64,000 nucleotides of DNA from an uncultured Mucilaginibacter sp. Its GTDB lineage: Bacteria > Bacteroidota > Bacteroidia > Sphingobacteriales > Sphingobacteriaceae. Within the stretch, counting starts at the first letter, position 1. The number at the start of each line of letters is the position of its first letter. A model generated the notes under the pieces. The model had not been told where the DNA came from, searched no databases, and saw only the letters and a list, made by a program, of their open reading frames with translations. Positions 18,699 through 28,867 of the stretch are shown in pieces. Position numbers and translations under genes: made by a program. The stretch is taken from contig NZ_CAITNG010000139.1 in NCBI RefSeq assembly GCF_903893715.1, positions 1 through 64,000 of the forward strand, given 5' to 3'.

Positions 18699-20363
18699 AT
18701 GAAACTACCTCACATTATAACCTTTGCGCTTGGCCTCGGCTTTAGCATTTTTTCAGCTAGTGCCCAACTCGTCACCCCCAAGCCCACCTTTACCCGGGCA
18801 GATACCCTGCGGGGCAGCACTACGTCGCCATTGCGTACCTGTTACGACATCAATTATTACCATTTGGATGTGAAGGTGGATATTGATAAGAAATTCATCA
18901 GCGGCAGCAACCTGTTCAAATTTACCGCTGTGCAGGATTTTAGCACCCTGCAGTTCGACCTGTTTAATAACCTGGCCATCGAAAAGGTGTTGTATAAAGG
19001 CAAGGAACTACCTTATAAACGCGAGTTTAACGCGGTGTTCATTACCTTTCCGAAGCCCATCGCCAAAGGTACAAAGGACGCTTTTACCGTTTACTATTCG
19101 GGTAACCCGACTATTGCCAAACGCGCGCCATGGGACGGCGGCTTTGTGTTCTCGGCCGATAGCTTGGGCAAACCCTGGGTGGTTACTGCCTGCGAGGGTA
19201 TAGGCGCCAGTATCTGGTGGCCTAACAAGGACCAACTGGCCGATGAGGTGGACAGCATGATGATCAGCATCAGTGTACCAAAAGGTTTAAAGGATGTATC
19301 CAACGGCCGCCTGCGCAAAACCACCGAGCTGCCCGACGGCTATACCCGTTTCGATTGGTTTGTGGCCAATCCCATCAATAATTATGATGTGGCTGCCAAT
19401 ATTGGCGATTACCGGCACATCAGCGATAGCTACGATGGCGAAAAAGGTAAGTTGACCTTAGATTATTGGGTTTTGCCGGAACACGTCGCGAAAGCGACCA
19501 AGCAATTTGGCGAAAATGTAAAACCCATGCTCAAAGCTTTTGAATATTGGTTTGGCCCGTACCCCTGGTACGAGGATGGTTATAAATTAGTGGAAACACC
19601 GCATTTGGGCATGGAGCATCAAAGCGCTGTGGCTTATGGCAATAAATACCAGAACGGCTATTTAGGTCGCGACCTTTCGGGGACAGGCTGGGGCATAAAA
19701 TGGGACTTTATTGTGGTACATGAAAGCGGGCACGAATGGTTTGGCAACAGTATTACCGATAAAGACATTGCCGATATGTGGATGCACGAAGGCTTTACCA
19801 ATTATTCCGAATCGCTGTTTACCGAAATGTATTACGGCAAACAAGCAGGGCAGGAATATGTGCACGGCACCCGCCGCGCCATTGCCAATGATGAGCCTAT
19901 TATCGGCACTTATGGCGTAAATAAAGAAGGTTCGGGCGATATGTATTACAAAAGCGGAAATATGCTCAATGCCATACGCACCGTCATCAACGATGACGAA
20001 AAATGGCGCGGCATACTGCGCGGGCTCAACAAAACCTTTTATCACCAAACGGTAACGACCGAACAAATAGTCGACTATATCAATAAAGAATCGGGCATCA
20101 ACCTGACCACTATTTTCGACCAATATCTGCGCTATAAAAACATCCCAACGCTGGAGTTTCGCTTTGAGAACAACCGCGTAATGTGCCGCTGGGTGGCCGA
20201 TGTTGGCGGCTTTACCATGCCGGTAAAAGTAAGGGCAAAAGGTGGCGAGTATATCTTTATATCGCCGAAAACGCGTTTCGCGGCGGTGGACTTGCCGGGA
20301 GTTACGAAGGACAACCTGGAGGTGGATACCTTTGATTATTATATCGGGGTGCTTATCGACTAA
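18699..20363 (+). CDS. M1 family metallopeptidase (aminopeptidase N-like)
   Basis: GMEHQSAVAYG exopeptidase motif; zinc motif VVHESGHEWFGNSITDKDIADMWMHEGFTNYSE. Confidence 0.95.
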   Translation: MKLPHIITFALGLGFSIFSASAQLVTPKPTFTRADTLRGSTTSPLRTCYDINYYHLDVKVDIDKKFISGSNLFKFTAVQDFSTLQFDLFNNLAIEKVLYKGKELPYKREFNAVFITFPKPIAKGTKDAFTVYYSGNPTIAKRAPWDGGFVFSADSLGKPWVVTACEGIGASIWWPNKDQLADEVDSMMISISVPKGLKDVSNGRLRKTTELPDGYTRFDWFVANPINNYDVAANIGDYRHISDSYDGEKGKLTLDYWVLPEHVAKATKQFGENVKPMLKAFEYWFGPYPWYEDGYKLVETPHLGMEHQSAVAYGNKYQNGYLGRDLSGTGWGIKWDFIVVHESGHEWFGNSITDKDIADMWMHEGFTNYSESLFTEMYYGKQAGQEYVHGTRRAIANDEPIIGTYGVNKEGSGDMYYKSGNMLNAIRTVINDDEKWRGILRGLNKTFYHQTVTTEQIVDYINKESGINLTTIFDQYLRYKNIPTLEFRFENNRVMCRWVADVGGFTMPVKVRAKGGEYIFISPKTRFAAVDLPGVTKDNLEVDTFDYYIGVLID

Positions 20364-20475
20364 AGTCATGCTGAACTTGTTTCAGCACCTCAACGGAAGG
20401 GTAGAATGCGATAGGTCGCTTAGTTTCTTAGCATATGAGATCCCGAACCAAGTTCGGGATGACCTGAAAGTTTTT
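20364..20475. repeat. Dispersed intergenic repeat of the 'GTCATGCTGAACTTGTTTCAGCA...GATCCCGAACCAAGTTCGGGATGAC' type
   Basis: Contains the hairpin ATCCCGAAC-CAA-GTTCGGGAT; its translation gives the familiar spurious 'VMLNLFQHL...EIPNQVRDD' string. Confidence 0.85.
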
Positions 20476-20535
20476 TTCATTTTGCTGCAACTTTTTTGAT
20501 ACAACATGCGTCTCATCATAAAAACCAACAAGATC

Positions 20536-21237
20536 ATGAAATCACTGACCACGACTTTATTTGCCGCTATGCTGGTTCTCGGCATGAGCAACGCGTTCGC
20601 ACAAAAAACAGAAGACAGGCACCTGACCGGCTTTAATGCCATCAGCGTGGGCGGTTCTTACGATGTATATGTAACACAAGGATCAACGGAATCGGTAAAA
20701 GTAGTTGCCCCCGAAGATGAAATGGAACATATTGTTACCGAGGTGCAAAACGGCGTATTGAAAATTTACAACAGAAAAGACGATTGGAACTGGAGCTGGG
20801 GCGGCCATAAAAAAGAAATGGTGTATGTAACCATTAAAGAGGTGAACGCAATTGGGGTATCCGGCTCGGGCGATGTATTTTTTAAAGACGGTATAAGCTC
20901 ACCATCATTAAAACTGCGCGTATCCGGCTCGGGCGATGTTACCGGTAAGCTGGATGTTAAAACCCTCGAAAGCCATATTTCCGGCTCGGGCGATATGAAG
21001 CTTTCGGGTAAAGCCGATGATTGTACCATCAACATTTCGGGTTCAGGCGATTATACCGCGAGAGACTTGGTTACCATCAACACCGCCATACATGTATCCG
21101 GTTCGGGCGATGCTTCGGTTAATGCCAGCCAAAAAATCGATGCTTCGGTTTCAGGTTCTGGCGATATCAAATATACCGGAAGCGCTACACAGGTATCCAT
21201 ATCAAAGCATGGATCGGGCAGTGTACACAGGGGTTAG
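20536..21237 (+). CDS. DUF2807 / head GIN domain protein, secreted, with SGSGD beta-solenoid repeats
   Basis: Signal peptide MKSLTTTLFAAMLVLGMSNAFA; six SGSGD repeats at ~19-aa spacing plus a terminal HGSGS. Confidence 0.9.
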   Translation: MKSLTTTLFAAMLVLGMSNAFAQKTEDRHLTGFNAISVGGSYDVYVTQGSTESVKVVAPEDEMEHIVTEVQNGVLKIYNRKDDWNWSWGGHKKEMVYVTIKEVNAIGVSGSGDVFFKDGISSPSLKLRVSGSGDVTGKLDVKTLESHISGSGDMKLSGKADDCTINISGSGDYTARDLVTINTAIHVSGSGDASVNASQKIDASVSGSGDIKYTGSATQVSISKHGSGSVHRG

Positions 21238-21309
21238 GAGTTAATTAAGGCTCAGTAATAATAATAAACAAGTAGCGGTGGGTGCGAGACCTGCCGCTAT
21301 TTTTTTATT

Positions 21310-23031
21310 TTATTGTACCTCAAAACTGATCTCTGCACTATTCTTCGAACCCGGGAAAGGATCGGTGCGGATGGAGAAGAACAGATCGTATTTCCCCTTT
21401 TTTACCGGCGCCTTTACAGCGAAGGTATATTTTGCCGTCGCGCCTGCGTCTATATTAATCGCATTGAACACGCTGTCTGCCTTGCAACTATATTTGATGT
21501 CGCCATCCTGAAAAAAGCAAGCCTCCAAAAAAGCCTTGTGTAAATTGCTGCTGTCGCCAAAACTGATGGCATGCTTGTACGGGTCATGGATAGTTAAATT
21601 AAACCGGATAAGCTGCCCCGGCGACGCTTTCAGTTTTTCAGGAACCATATCGATGTCCACCTGCTGATAAGTCCGCACATCATCCACCCAGCCGCTATAA
21701 TACTTGCGATCGTACTCATCAACCACCGAATCCGTGGTTACGCCTTTCTCCGGTCCGTCCTGTAAAAAGTAAACACGCTTGTGCTGCAGGCTGTCTTCTA
21801 TCGACCAAATGTCGTACTGCGTTTTGCGGTAATAACGCGAGTCGTAACTCATGCATTTGGTGGAGTTGGTATAGTAGTTGTATTTGGACGGGTCCTGGAA
21901 ACCGTCGCGGATGATGACGTAACTATCGCCGGCTTTTTCATGTACTCGCTTTGTCCAGTCGCGGAAGCCGAAATAGCTTTTAAACTGCCCGATGTTCATC
22001 ACAAAAGGATACTGGAACAACAACGCCGAGCGGATGAACAGGATGAGCGCGATGTTAGCGACAGCCAAACCATAAAACCATTTCGGCAGGTTACCGTGCT
22101 GGCTAAACCTGATGATGGCCAGCATCAACAAAGGCACAAAAGCAATGAGCGTCCAGTGGGGTTGCACTTCGCCTTTAAAAGTACTTAACAAAAAGAACAA
22201 AAAGGTACCCACAAAATTGACCATCAGGCATCGCACAAAAGCATCGCTCACTTTGGTTTTGGCCGCCGAATAAAACAAAAACCAGCCGATAAGCGGCCCC
22301 GCCATGGCCAACTGCCCTAAAGGGTAAAGCGTGGTAAAATCCAAATGGTACACACTGGCTGAGCGGTCGAACAGGTGATATTTAACAGATGGGAAACCAT
22401 GGTTTATTTGCCATAGAATGTGCGGTAAAAACAGCGCCATCGCTCCGACAGCGATGAGCCAGAAACTCGCACGCTTAAGCAGTTTGATATTGGATAGTAT
22501 GGTTAAACCTATAAGTATGATACCATGATATTTACTATACAGCAAACCGGCCGAGACGATGGCTAAAATAAAAGCCAAACTCCATTTATCCTCATTAATA
22601 TATCGTTGATAAAAATAGTAGAACAGCACGGTAAAAAACAGCAAAGGTGAATCGGGCGTGGTGGTGAAACCATAAATATGGAAAATGAACAACCCCGATA
22701 TCACCAGCATAAACCATTTCGCACCGGCGTTGTATTTTTTCAAGATAAGCCACAGCAGATAGATGGATGCCGAACTGGTAATAACGGTGAGCAGGCGCAG
22801 GCCCAATTCGTTGTGCATGATACTGTCGCCGATGCGGATGAACACAGCCACCATGGGTGGGTGGTCGAAATAACCCCAATCCAAAAAACGGGAATACACC
22901 CAATAATAAGCCTCATCGCCATGCAGTTCGAGCGTGTAGGCTTGGAGGGTGTTCAACAGCGTCCAAAACAAAAGGAAATACCAGATGGGTTTGTTGGACG
23001 ATGCTTGTTGTGATGGAATGGCTTCGGGCAT
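21310..23031 (-). CDS. Membrane glycosyltransferase, GT39 family (PMT_2-like)
   Basis: ELHGDEAYYWVYSRFLDWGYFDHPPMVAVFIRIGD motif; multi-TM. Confidence 0.88.
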   Translation of the reverse strand: MPEAIPSQQASSNKPIWYFLLFWTLLNTLQAYTLELHGDEAYYWVYSRFLDWGYFDHPPMVAVFIRIGDSIMHNELGLRLLTVITSSASIYLLWLILKKYNAGAKWFMLVISGLFIFHIYGFTTTPDSPLLFFTVLFYYFYQRYINEDKWSLAFILAIVSAGLLYSKYHGIILIGLTILSNIKLLKRASFWLIAVGAMALFLPHILWQINHGFPSVKYHLFDRSASVYHLDFTTLYPLGQLAMAGPLIGWFLFYSAAKTKVSDAFVRCLMVNFVGTFLFFLLSTFKGEVQPHWTLIAFVPLLMLAIIRFSQHGNLPKWFYGLAVANIALILFIRSALLFQYPFVMNIGQFKSYFGFRDWTKRVHEKAGDSYVIIRDGFQDPSKYNYYTNSTKCMSYDSRYYRKTQYDIWSIEDSLQHKRVYFLQDGPEKGVTTDSVVDEYDRKYYSGWVDDVRTYQQVDIDMVPEKLKASPGQLIRFNLTIHDPYKHAISFGDSSNLHKAFLEACFFQDGDIKYSCKADSVFNAINIDAGATAKYTFAVKAPVKKGKYDLFFSIRTDPFPGSKNSAEISFEVQ

Positions 23032-23109
23032 TATGACAAATTTATGGAAATAATCATACTATTCTATTGCCTCGTTTTACGTAATATTGAACAGTAAAAA
23101 CCTGACATC

Positions 23110-23568
23110 ATGATCCAAGCCATTGAATTGATATTACAACCACGCCTTAAAATAGCAGAGATGCTAAAACAGTTGACCATCGAACAACTAAACACCGTGC
23201 CACCGGGTTTCAATAACAACATCGTTTGGAACATTGGCCACATGGTTACCACTCAGCAAGGCATTTGTTATAAACGCGTGAACCAACCCATAGCCATTAG
23301 CGATGAGTTTTTTGACACCTTTAAACCCGGCACAAAACCGGAAAGGTTTTTTGATGCGGCGGAAGTGGAAGAGATATTCAGCTTGTTTTCGTCCACTTTA
23401 ACCCTACTGGAGGCCGATTTGAAAACCGATAAATTTGCCGGCTACCCAACTTGGACCACGCGTTTTGGCTTTGAGGTAAAAAGCATTGAAGATGCGGTTG
23501 CTTTCATCGCTTTCCACGAAGGGATGCATATCGGGGCGATAGGGGCTTTGAGACGGTTTGTGGGATAA
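23110..23568 (+). CDS. DinB family protein
   Basis: WNIGHMVTTQQ ... AFHEGMHIGAIGALRR metal-ligand His pattern. Confidence 0.85.
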   Translation: MIQAIELILQPRLKIAEMLKQLTIEQLNTVPPGFNNNIVWNIGHMVTTQQGICYKRVNQPIAISDEFFDTFKPGTKPERFFDAAEVEEIFSLFSSTLTLLEADLKTDKFAGYPTWTTRFGFEVKSIEDAVAFIAFHEGMHIGAIGALRRFVG

Positions 23569-23578
23569 CGCTCCTATT

Positions 23579-23944
23579 ATGAAGCAATTTGCCATAATTT
23601 TATGTTTTCTTTTACTTGTGTCTTGCGGGCAGTATCCGCCAAAAATAAAATTTGATAGAAAATTATGGGATGAAAAACTGGATTGGGATTATCCTAACCG
23701 GGAATTTATGATAGATGATTTGGTAAAGAACCACAGGCTAAAAGGATTAACGTATAAACAACTTGTTGATTCTCTTGGTGAGCCGGCTAATTTTGGGGAT
23801 ACGACAAATATTGTAAGCTATGAAATCATAACTGACTTCGGTAGCGATATTGACCCAGTTCATACCAAGACACTTGTTATACAAATGAATAAAGATTCTG
23901 TTACAACAGGTTTTAAAATCGAAGAATGGAATAAAGATAAATAA
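23579..23944 (+). CDS. Putative lipoprotein, unknown function
   Basis: MKQFAIILCFLLLVSCGQY lipobox; start moved to ATG 23579. Confidence 0.65.
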   Translation: MKQFAIILCFLLLVSCGQYPPKIKFDRKLWDEKLDWDYPNREFMIDDLVKNHRLKGLTYKQLVDSLGEPANFGDTTNIVSYEIITDFGSDIDPVHTKTLVIQMNKDSVTTGFKIEEWNKDK

Positions 23945-24014
23945 CCCCAAAAAACCGGACTAACAGGTTTTTAATATTTATATGCGCAATAACAATGAAG
24001 TGTCTAAAGCTAAA

Positions 24015-24161
24015 TTACTGCCACTCGCCCCGGGCTTTTAATTGATATTCCAAACCATCAATTCCGAAATCAATTTTACCGGCATACTTATCCAGGTCGA
24101 TAGGTTTACGCTTTTGAATTATCTTGGATAATTTCTTCTTGCTGATTTTCTTATTGGTCAT
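24015..24161 (-). CDS. 48-aa basic small protein, possibly antitoxin-like
   Basis: MTNKKISKKKLSKIIQKRKPIDLDKYAGKIDFGIDGLEYQLKARGEWQ; the annotated 5' extension is the palindrome at 24180-24212. Confidence 0.45.
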   Translation of the reverse strand: MTNKKISKKKLSKIIQKRKPIDLDKYAGKIDFGIDGLEYQLKARGEWQ

Positions 24162-24179
24162 ATACAAAGATACCGTATT

Positions 24180-24212
24180 AGATTTGACAACTTTTTGAAA
24201 GTTGTCAAATCT
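24180..24212. repeat. Perfect palindromic element AGATTTGACAACTTT-TTG-AAAGTTGTCAAATCT
   Basis: 15-bp arms; a related copy with compensatory change lies at 38563-38591. Confidence 0.85.
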
Positions 24213-24225
24213 TTTGGGACACAAA

Positions 24226-24248
24226 AAAACCCGGCTAAACCGGGTTTT
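24226..24248 (-). terminator. Terminator downstream of sucB
   Basis: AAAACCCGG-CTAAA-CCGGGTTTT. Confidence 0.75.
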
Positions 24249-24287
24249 ATATTTTCTTTTTAGTTCCCCCTTCGGGGGTTAAGGAGC

Positions 24288-25835
24288 TTATACGCCCAAC
24301 AACAACCTTGCAGGGTCTTCCAACAATTGTTTTACACGTACCAGGAAGCTTACCGACTCACGGCCATCGATGATGCGGTGGTCGTACGACATGGCAAGGT
24401 ACATCATGGGGCGGATAACCACTTGTCCGTTTACAGCAACCGGGCGCTCAATAATATTGTGCATACCCAAAATAGCCGACTGCGGGGAATTGATGATGGG
24501 TGTCGACATCATGGAACCGAAAACACCACCATTGGTAATGGTAAAGGTACCGCCGGTCATTTCTTCGATAGTTAATTTGCTTTCGCGGGCTTTGCCTGCT
24601 AAAACTACAACAGCTTTCTCTATTTCGGCCAGGCTCATGGCACCCGCGTTGCGGATAACGGGAACCACCAAACCCTTTGGTGCCGATACAGCGATGGAGA
24701 TATCAGCAAAATCGCTGTACACTATTTCTTCGCCTTCTATGCGCGCGCCAACGGCAGGCCATTCTTTCAATGCCTCGCAAACGGCCTTGGTGAAGAACGA
24801 CATAAAGCCTAAGCCTACACCATGTTTTTCTTTAAATTTATCTTTGTATTTGGCACGCAATTCCATTATCGGCGCCATATCCACCTCGTTAAAGGTGGTG
24901 AGCATGGCGGTTTCGTTTTTAACGGCTACCAAACGTTTGGCAACGGTTTTACGCAACGACGACATTTTTTCGCGGCGCTCTCCTCTCGAGCCTTGAGTCT
25001 TGAGTCCTGAGTCTTGAGTCGGAGCTGCCTGCTTAGGACTAACGACTTCAGACTTTGGACTTGCAGAAGCGTTCAAAGCATCTTCTTTAGTGATGCGACC
25101 GTTTACGCCGTTTCCGGCGACAGCGGCAGGGTCGATGCCTTTTTCGGCCAATATTTTACCGGCGGCAGGCGATGGTGTGCCAGACGCGTAATTGGTTTTT
25201 GATTCAGCGGCGACTGATTGTGCCACGGGCTGCGGTGCTGCAACTGCAACTTGTGCACCGGCACCAACTTCAATGCTGCAAACTACAGCACCAATAGCTA
25301 AGGTATCGCCTTCTTTGGCGATGGTTTTTAAAGTTCCGGCTTGCTCGGCGGTCAGTTCGAACGTTGCCTTGTCCGACTCGAGTTCCGCAATGGCTTCGTC
25401 CATGGCAACAGCATCGCCATCTTTTTTCAGCCATTTTGACAATGTTACTTCGGTGATCGACTCTCCTACCGATGGTACTTTTACCTGTATAGATTTCGCA
25501 GGTGCGGCAACGGGTGCGGGCGTAGCTTTCTCTTCAACCGGTGCAGCAGCTGGTGCTTTTTCGGCAGCTACGGGAGCAGATTTTGCTGCCTGCGCGGTAG
25601 TTCCTTCTTCTATTGAGCAAACCACGGCACCTACTGGTATGGTATCGCCTTCTTTAGCAATCGTTTTTAAAGTTCCGGCTTTTTCGGCGGTCAGTTCAAA
25701 TGTGGCCTTGTCCGATTCTAATTCAGCAATTACTTCGTCCATGGCAACCACATCGCCATCTTTTTTTAACCATTTTGATAAAGTAACTTCGGTAATGGAT
25801 TCGCCCACGGGCGGAACTTTGATCTCTAAACTCAT
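24288..25835 (-). CDS. sucB: 2-oxoglutarate dehydrogenase E2 (dihydrolipoyllysine succinyltransferase) with two lipoyl domains
   Basis: Two copies of [19 protein letters not shown]...[14 protein letters not shown]; catalytic [15 protein letters not shown]. Confidence 0.95.
   Translation of the reverse strand: MSLEIKVPPVGESITEVTLSKWLKKDGDVVAMDEVIAELESDKATFELTAEKAGTLKTIAKEGDTIPVGAVVCSIEEGTTAQAAKSAPVAAEKAPAAAPVEEKATPAPVAAPAKSIQVKVPSVGESITEVTLSKWLKKDGDAVAMDEAIAELESDKATFELTAEQAGTLKTIAKEGDTLAIGAVVCSIEVGAGAQVAVAAPQPVAQSVAAESKTNYASGTPSPAAGKILAEKGIDPAAVAGNGVNGRITKEDALNASASPKSEVVSPKQAAPTQDSGLKTQGSRGERREKMSSLRKTVAKRLVAVKNETAMLTTFNEVDMAPIMELRAKYKDKFKEKHGVGLGFMSFFTKAVCEALKEWPAVGARIEGEEIVYSDFADISIAVSAPKGLVVPVIRNAGAMSLAEIEKAVVVLAGKARESKLTIEEMTGGTFTITNGGVFGSMMSTPIINSPQSAILGMHNIIERPVAVNGQVVIRPMMYLAMSYDHRIIDGRESVSFLVRVKQLLEDPARLLLGV
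24987..25021. repeat. Heptanucleotide tandem repeat (TGAGTCY)n within sucB linker, 5 units
   Basis: CGAGCCT TGAGTCT TGAGTCC TGAGTCT TGAGTCG. Confidence 0.85.
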
Positions 25836-25857
25836 AATTTTATATCGTATAGACTAA

Positions 25858-28674
25858 TTAATCGGCACTGGTTTCGGCCATTTTCTCGACAGTTTTTTTA
25901 ATGCCCGCTTTTCCTTTTTCGCTCACAGCCGATTCGAAAGCTTTACCAACAATGTACATCTGTTGCGCAGTATGTTGTTTGGCGTAGCCGGTAGCGGTAC
26001 TTGCGCTTTCCTTGCGGGAAATCACGTCTAACCTCAGCTCGCTTTTGCGGAACTTACGGCACATATACGGCCAGGCACCCATGTTTTCGGGCTCTTCCTG
26101 TACCCAGAAAAATTCGGTTGCGTTGGCATATTTGGCTTTCAGTTTCAACATCTGCCTAAAAGGTGTAGGGTATAATTGCTCGATGCGGACGATGGCTACA
26201 TCCTTGCGTTTATCGGCTTGTTGCTTGTTCAACAGGTCGTAGTAAACTTTGCCGGTGCAGAACAATATCCGTTTTACGGCTTTTTCATCTGCGTAGCTAT
26301 CATCAATCAGGTCCTTAAACTTGCCTTTGGTAAAGTCTTCTATCGGCGATACGCATTGCGGGTTGCGCAACAGGCTCTTCGGAGTAAAGATGATCAACGG
26401 TTTGCGGAACTCCCGGTGCAACTGGCGGCGCAATATGTGGAAAAAGTTTGCCGGTGTGGTACAGTTTGCCACCTGGATATTGTTATCAGCGCAAAGCTCC
26501 ATAAAACGCTCAATACGTGCTGATGAATGCTCAGGACCCTGACCTTCGTAGCCATGGGGCAGCAACATTACCAGGCCGTTACCGCGCTGCCATTTGGTTT
26601 CGGCACTGGCAATATATTGGTCGACGATGATTTGGGCGCCGTTAAAAAAGTCGCCAAACTGTGCTTCCCAGATGGTAAGGCATTGCGGATCGGCCAAAGC
26701 ATAGCCATATTCGAATCCTAAAACACCATATTCGGACAATAACGAGTTATAAATATCCAATTTGGTTTCGGTACCCATGGTATTCAGCGGAGTGTACTCT
26801 TCTTCCGAATCTTCGAGGGTTAAAACGGCGTGGCGGTGCGAAAAAGTACCACGTTTTACATCTTCACCGCTTAAGCGCACGCGGTGCCCCTCTTTTAACA
26901 AGGAGCCATAAGCCATCAACTCACCCATTGCCCAATCGAACACATGGGTTTTGTTGACCATGTTTTTGCGCTCTTCGAACAGTTTTTCTATCTTTTTAAA
27001 GAAATCCTTGTCTTTAGGCAAGGTGCTGATGGCTTTGCCTATTTCAAGCAATTCCTTTTCGGTAATAGCGGTATCAGGCGACAGCGTAAATTCTTTTTCG
27101 TTAGCGATATGCAAGCCTTGCCAGGCACCCTGGAACATTTCTACCGACCCGCTTGCGCCTTCTTCAGCTTTCGATTCGTCGAGCATTTTTTGCAACTGGT
27201 CGCGAAATGTTTTTTCGAGTTGGGCGGCATAGGTTGCCGCAATGCTGCCTTGTTCCAGCAATTTCTGGTTATAAATATCGCGCGGGTTGGGATGCGCCTC
27301 GATAGCTTTATATAACAAGGGCTGGGTAAACTTTGGTTCGTCCGCCTCGTTATGGCCATAACGGCGGTAGCATAAAATATCTATAAACACATCCTCGTGG
27401 AAAGTTTGACGGTATTCCATCGCCATATTAATTACATAGGCAACGGCTTCGGCATCATCGCCGTTAACGTGCAATACAGGTGAAAGCACTGTTTTTGCCA
27501 CATCGGTACAATAGGTGCTTGAGCGGGCATCTTTATAATTTGTAGTGAAACCGATTTGGTTGTTGATGACCAAATGTATTGTACCACCTGTGCGGTAGCC
27601 GTCCAGTTTCGACATTTGCAACACTTCGTACACAATGCCTTGCCCGGCAACGGCAGCGTCGCCATGTATCAATATCGGTGCGATCTTTTTATAATCACCG
27701 TTGTATTTGAAATCAATTTTCGACCGCACCAAACCTTCTACTACGGGGTTAACAGTTTCGAGGTGCGATGGGTTGGGGCAAAGGCTAAGGTGAACTTTTT
27801 TGCTGTTATGGGTAACAATATCGTTTGAATAACCGAGATGGTATTTTACGTCGCCGCCGAAGGATGTTTCTTCATCATGCCCTTTACCCTGGAACTCGGA
27901 GAATATCTCTTTGTAAGGCTTTTTCATGATGTTACACAGTACGTTCAACCTACCGCGGTGAGCCATGCCAATCACGAATTCTTCTATGCCCAAGTCGGCA
28001 CCTTTTTCGATAACCGAATCGAGGGCCGGTATCATGGCTTCGGCACCTTCCAACGAGAAACGCTTTTGACCCAAAAACTTGGTTCCTAAAAAGTTCTCGA
28101 AAACAACGGCCTCGTTTAGTTTATTCAGAATCTGCTTTTTCTCGTCGACATTAAAGTTAGGGGTATTGCGCACTTTTTCCATCCTGTCTTCGAACCATTT
28201 CATTTTGATCGGGTTGCGGATGTATTTGTATTCGGCACCTACCGACTGGCAATAGGTTTGTTCTAACAAGTCATGTATGTCGCGCAGTTTTGCGGCGCCT
28301 AAACCAACTTCAACACCCGAACTGAAAACAGTGTCGAGATCTGCCTCGGTAAAGCCAAAAGTTTCTAACTCCTTGCCCGGAAAGTACTGACGGCGTGTGC
28401 GTACCGGATTGGTTTTAGTGAATAAATGGCCCCGCGCGCGGTAGCCATATATCATGTTTAAAACTTTAATTTCCTTTAAAAAATGCGCTTCGGCTGCTTC
28501 CGACGGGACATCACCAGATTGAGCTACGGCTGCAGGAGCGCCCTGGCCAAAATCAAAGCCTTCGAAAAACTTTTGCCAGCCGAAATCTATCGATTCGGGG
28601 TCTTGTTTATAGGCTTCGTAAAGTGAATTAATATAGTCTGCGTTGGCAGGGTTGATATAATTGAGACGATCCAT
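25858..28674 (-). CDS. sucA: 2-oxoglutarate dehydrogenase E1 component
   Basis: GMAHRGRLNVL; HGDAAVAGQG; YRRYGHNEADEPKFTQP; LLPHGYEGQGPEHSSAR. Confidence 0.97.
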   Translation of the reverse strand: MDRLNYINPANADYINSLYEAYKQDPESIDFGWQKFFEGFDFGQGAPAAVAQSGDVPSEAAEAHFLKEIKVLNMIYGYRARGHLFTKTNPVRTRRQYFPGKELETFGFTEADLDTVFSSGVEVGLGAAKLRDIHDLLEQTYCQSVGAEYKYIRNPIKMKWFEDRMEKVRNTPNFNVDEKKQILNKLNEAVVFENFLGTKFLGQKRFSLEGAEAMIPALDSVIEKGADLGIEEFVIGMAHRGRLNVLCNIMKKPYKEIFSEFQGKGHDEETSFGGDVKYHLGYSNDIVTHNSKKVHLSLCPNPSHLETVNPVVEGLVRSKIDFKYNGDYKKIAPILIHGDAAVAGQGIVYEVLQMSKLDGYRTGGTIHLVINNQIGFTTNYKDARSSTYCTDVAKTVLSPVLHVNGDDAEAVAYVINMAMEYRQTFHEDVFIDILCYRRYGHNEADEPKFTQPLLYKAIEAHPNPRDIYNQKLLEQGSIAATYAAQLEKTFRDQLQKMLDESKAEEGASGSVEMFQGAWQGLHIANEKEFTLSPDTAITEKELLEIGKAISTLPKDKDFFKKIEKLFEERKNMVNKTHVFDWAMGELMAYGSLLKEGHRVRLSGEDVKRGTFSHRHAVLTLEDSEEEYTPLNTMGTETKLDIYNSLLSEYGVLGFEYGYALADPQCLTIWEAQFGDFFNGAQIIVDQYIASAETKWQRGNGLVMLLPHGYEGQGPEHSSARIERFMELCADNNIQVANCTTPANFFHILRRQLHREFRKPLIIFTPKSLLRNPQCVSPIEDFTKGKFKDLIDDSYADEKAVKRILFCTGKVYYDLLNKQQADKRKDVAIVRIEQLYPTPFRQMLKLKAKYANATEFFWVQEEPENMGAWPYMCRKFRKSELRLDVISRKESASTATGYAKQHTAQQMYIVGKAFESAVSEKGKAGIKKTVEKMAETSAD

Positions 28675-28824
28675 TATAGAATATCTTGTAAACGTTGCAA
28701 AATTAAAATATAAAAGCCATACAAAACCTATTTAATTGGAAATAAGTTTTACGAAAACTCCTATAAAAAAGATTTAAACGGTTGAATTTGACGATTTTTA
28801 ATTAGTTAGGGCAAATAACGGCAT

Positions 28825-28852
28825 AATAATTATACCGGTTGGTATAATTATT
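28825..28852. repeat. Palindrome AATAATTATACC-GGTT-GGTATAATTATT
   Basis: 12-bp perfect arms between the photolyase stop and the sucA start; terminator or operator. Confidence 0.75.
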
Positions 28853-28867
28853 AAAATAACCGATCGG

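Noticed and set aside
19662-20369. 235-aa minus ORF
   Set aside because: Antisense shadow of the M1 peptidase
20242-20499. 85-aa plus ORF with VMLNLFQHL...EIPNQVRDD
   Set aside because: Known type of spurious ORF from an intergenic dispersed repeat
24370-25857. 208- and 221-aa plus ORFs
   Set aside because: Antisense to sucB; low-complexity Ala/Ser/Thr composition and internal repetition mirror the lipoyl duplication
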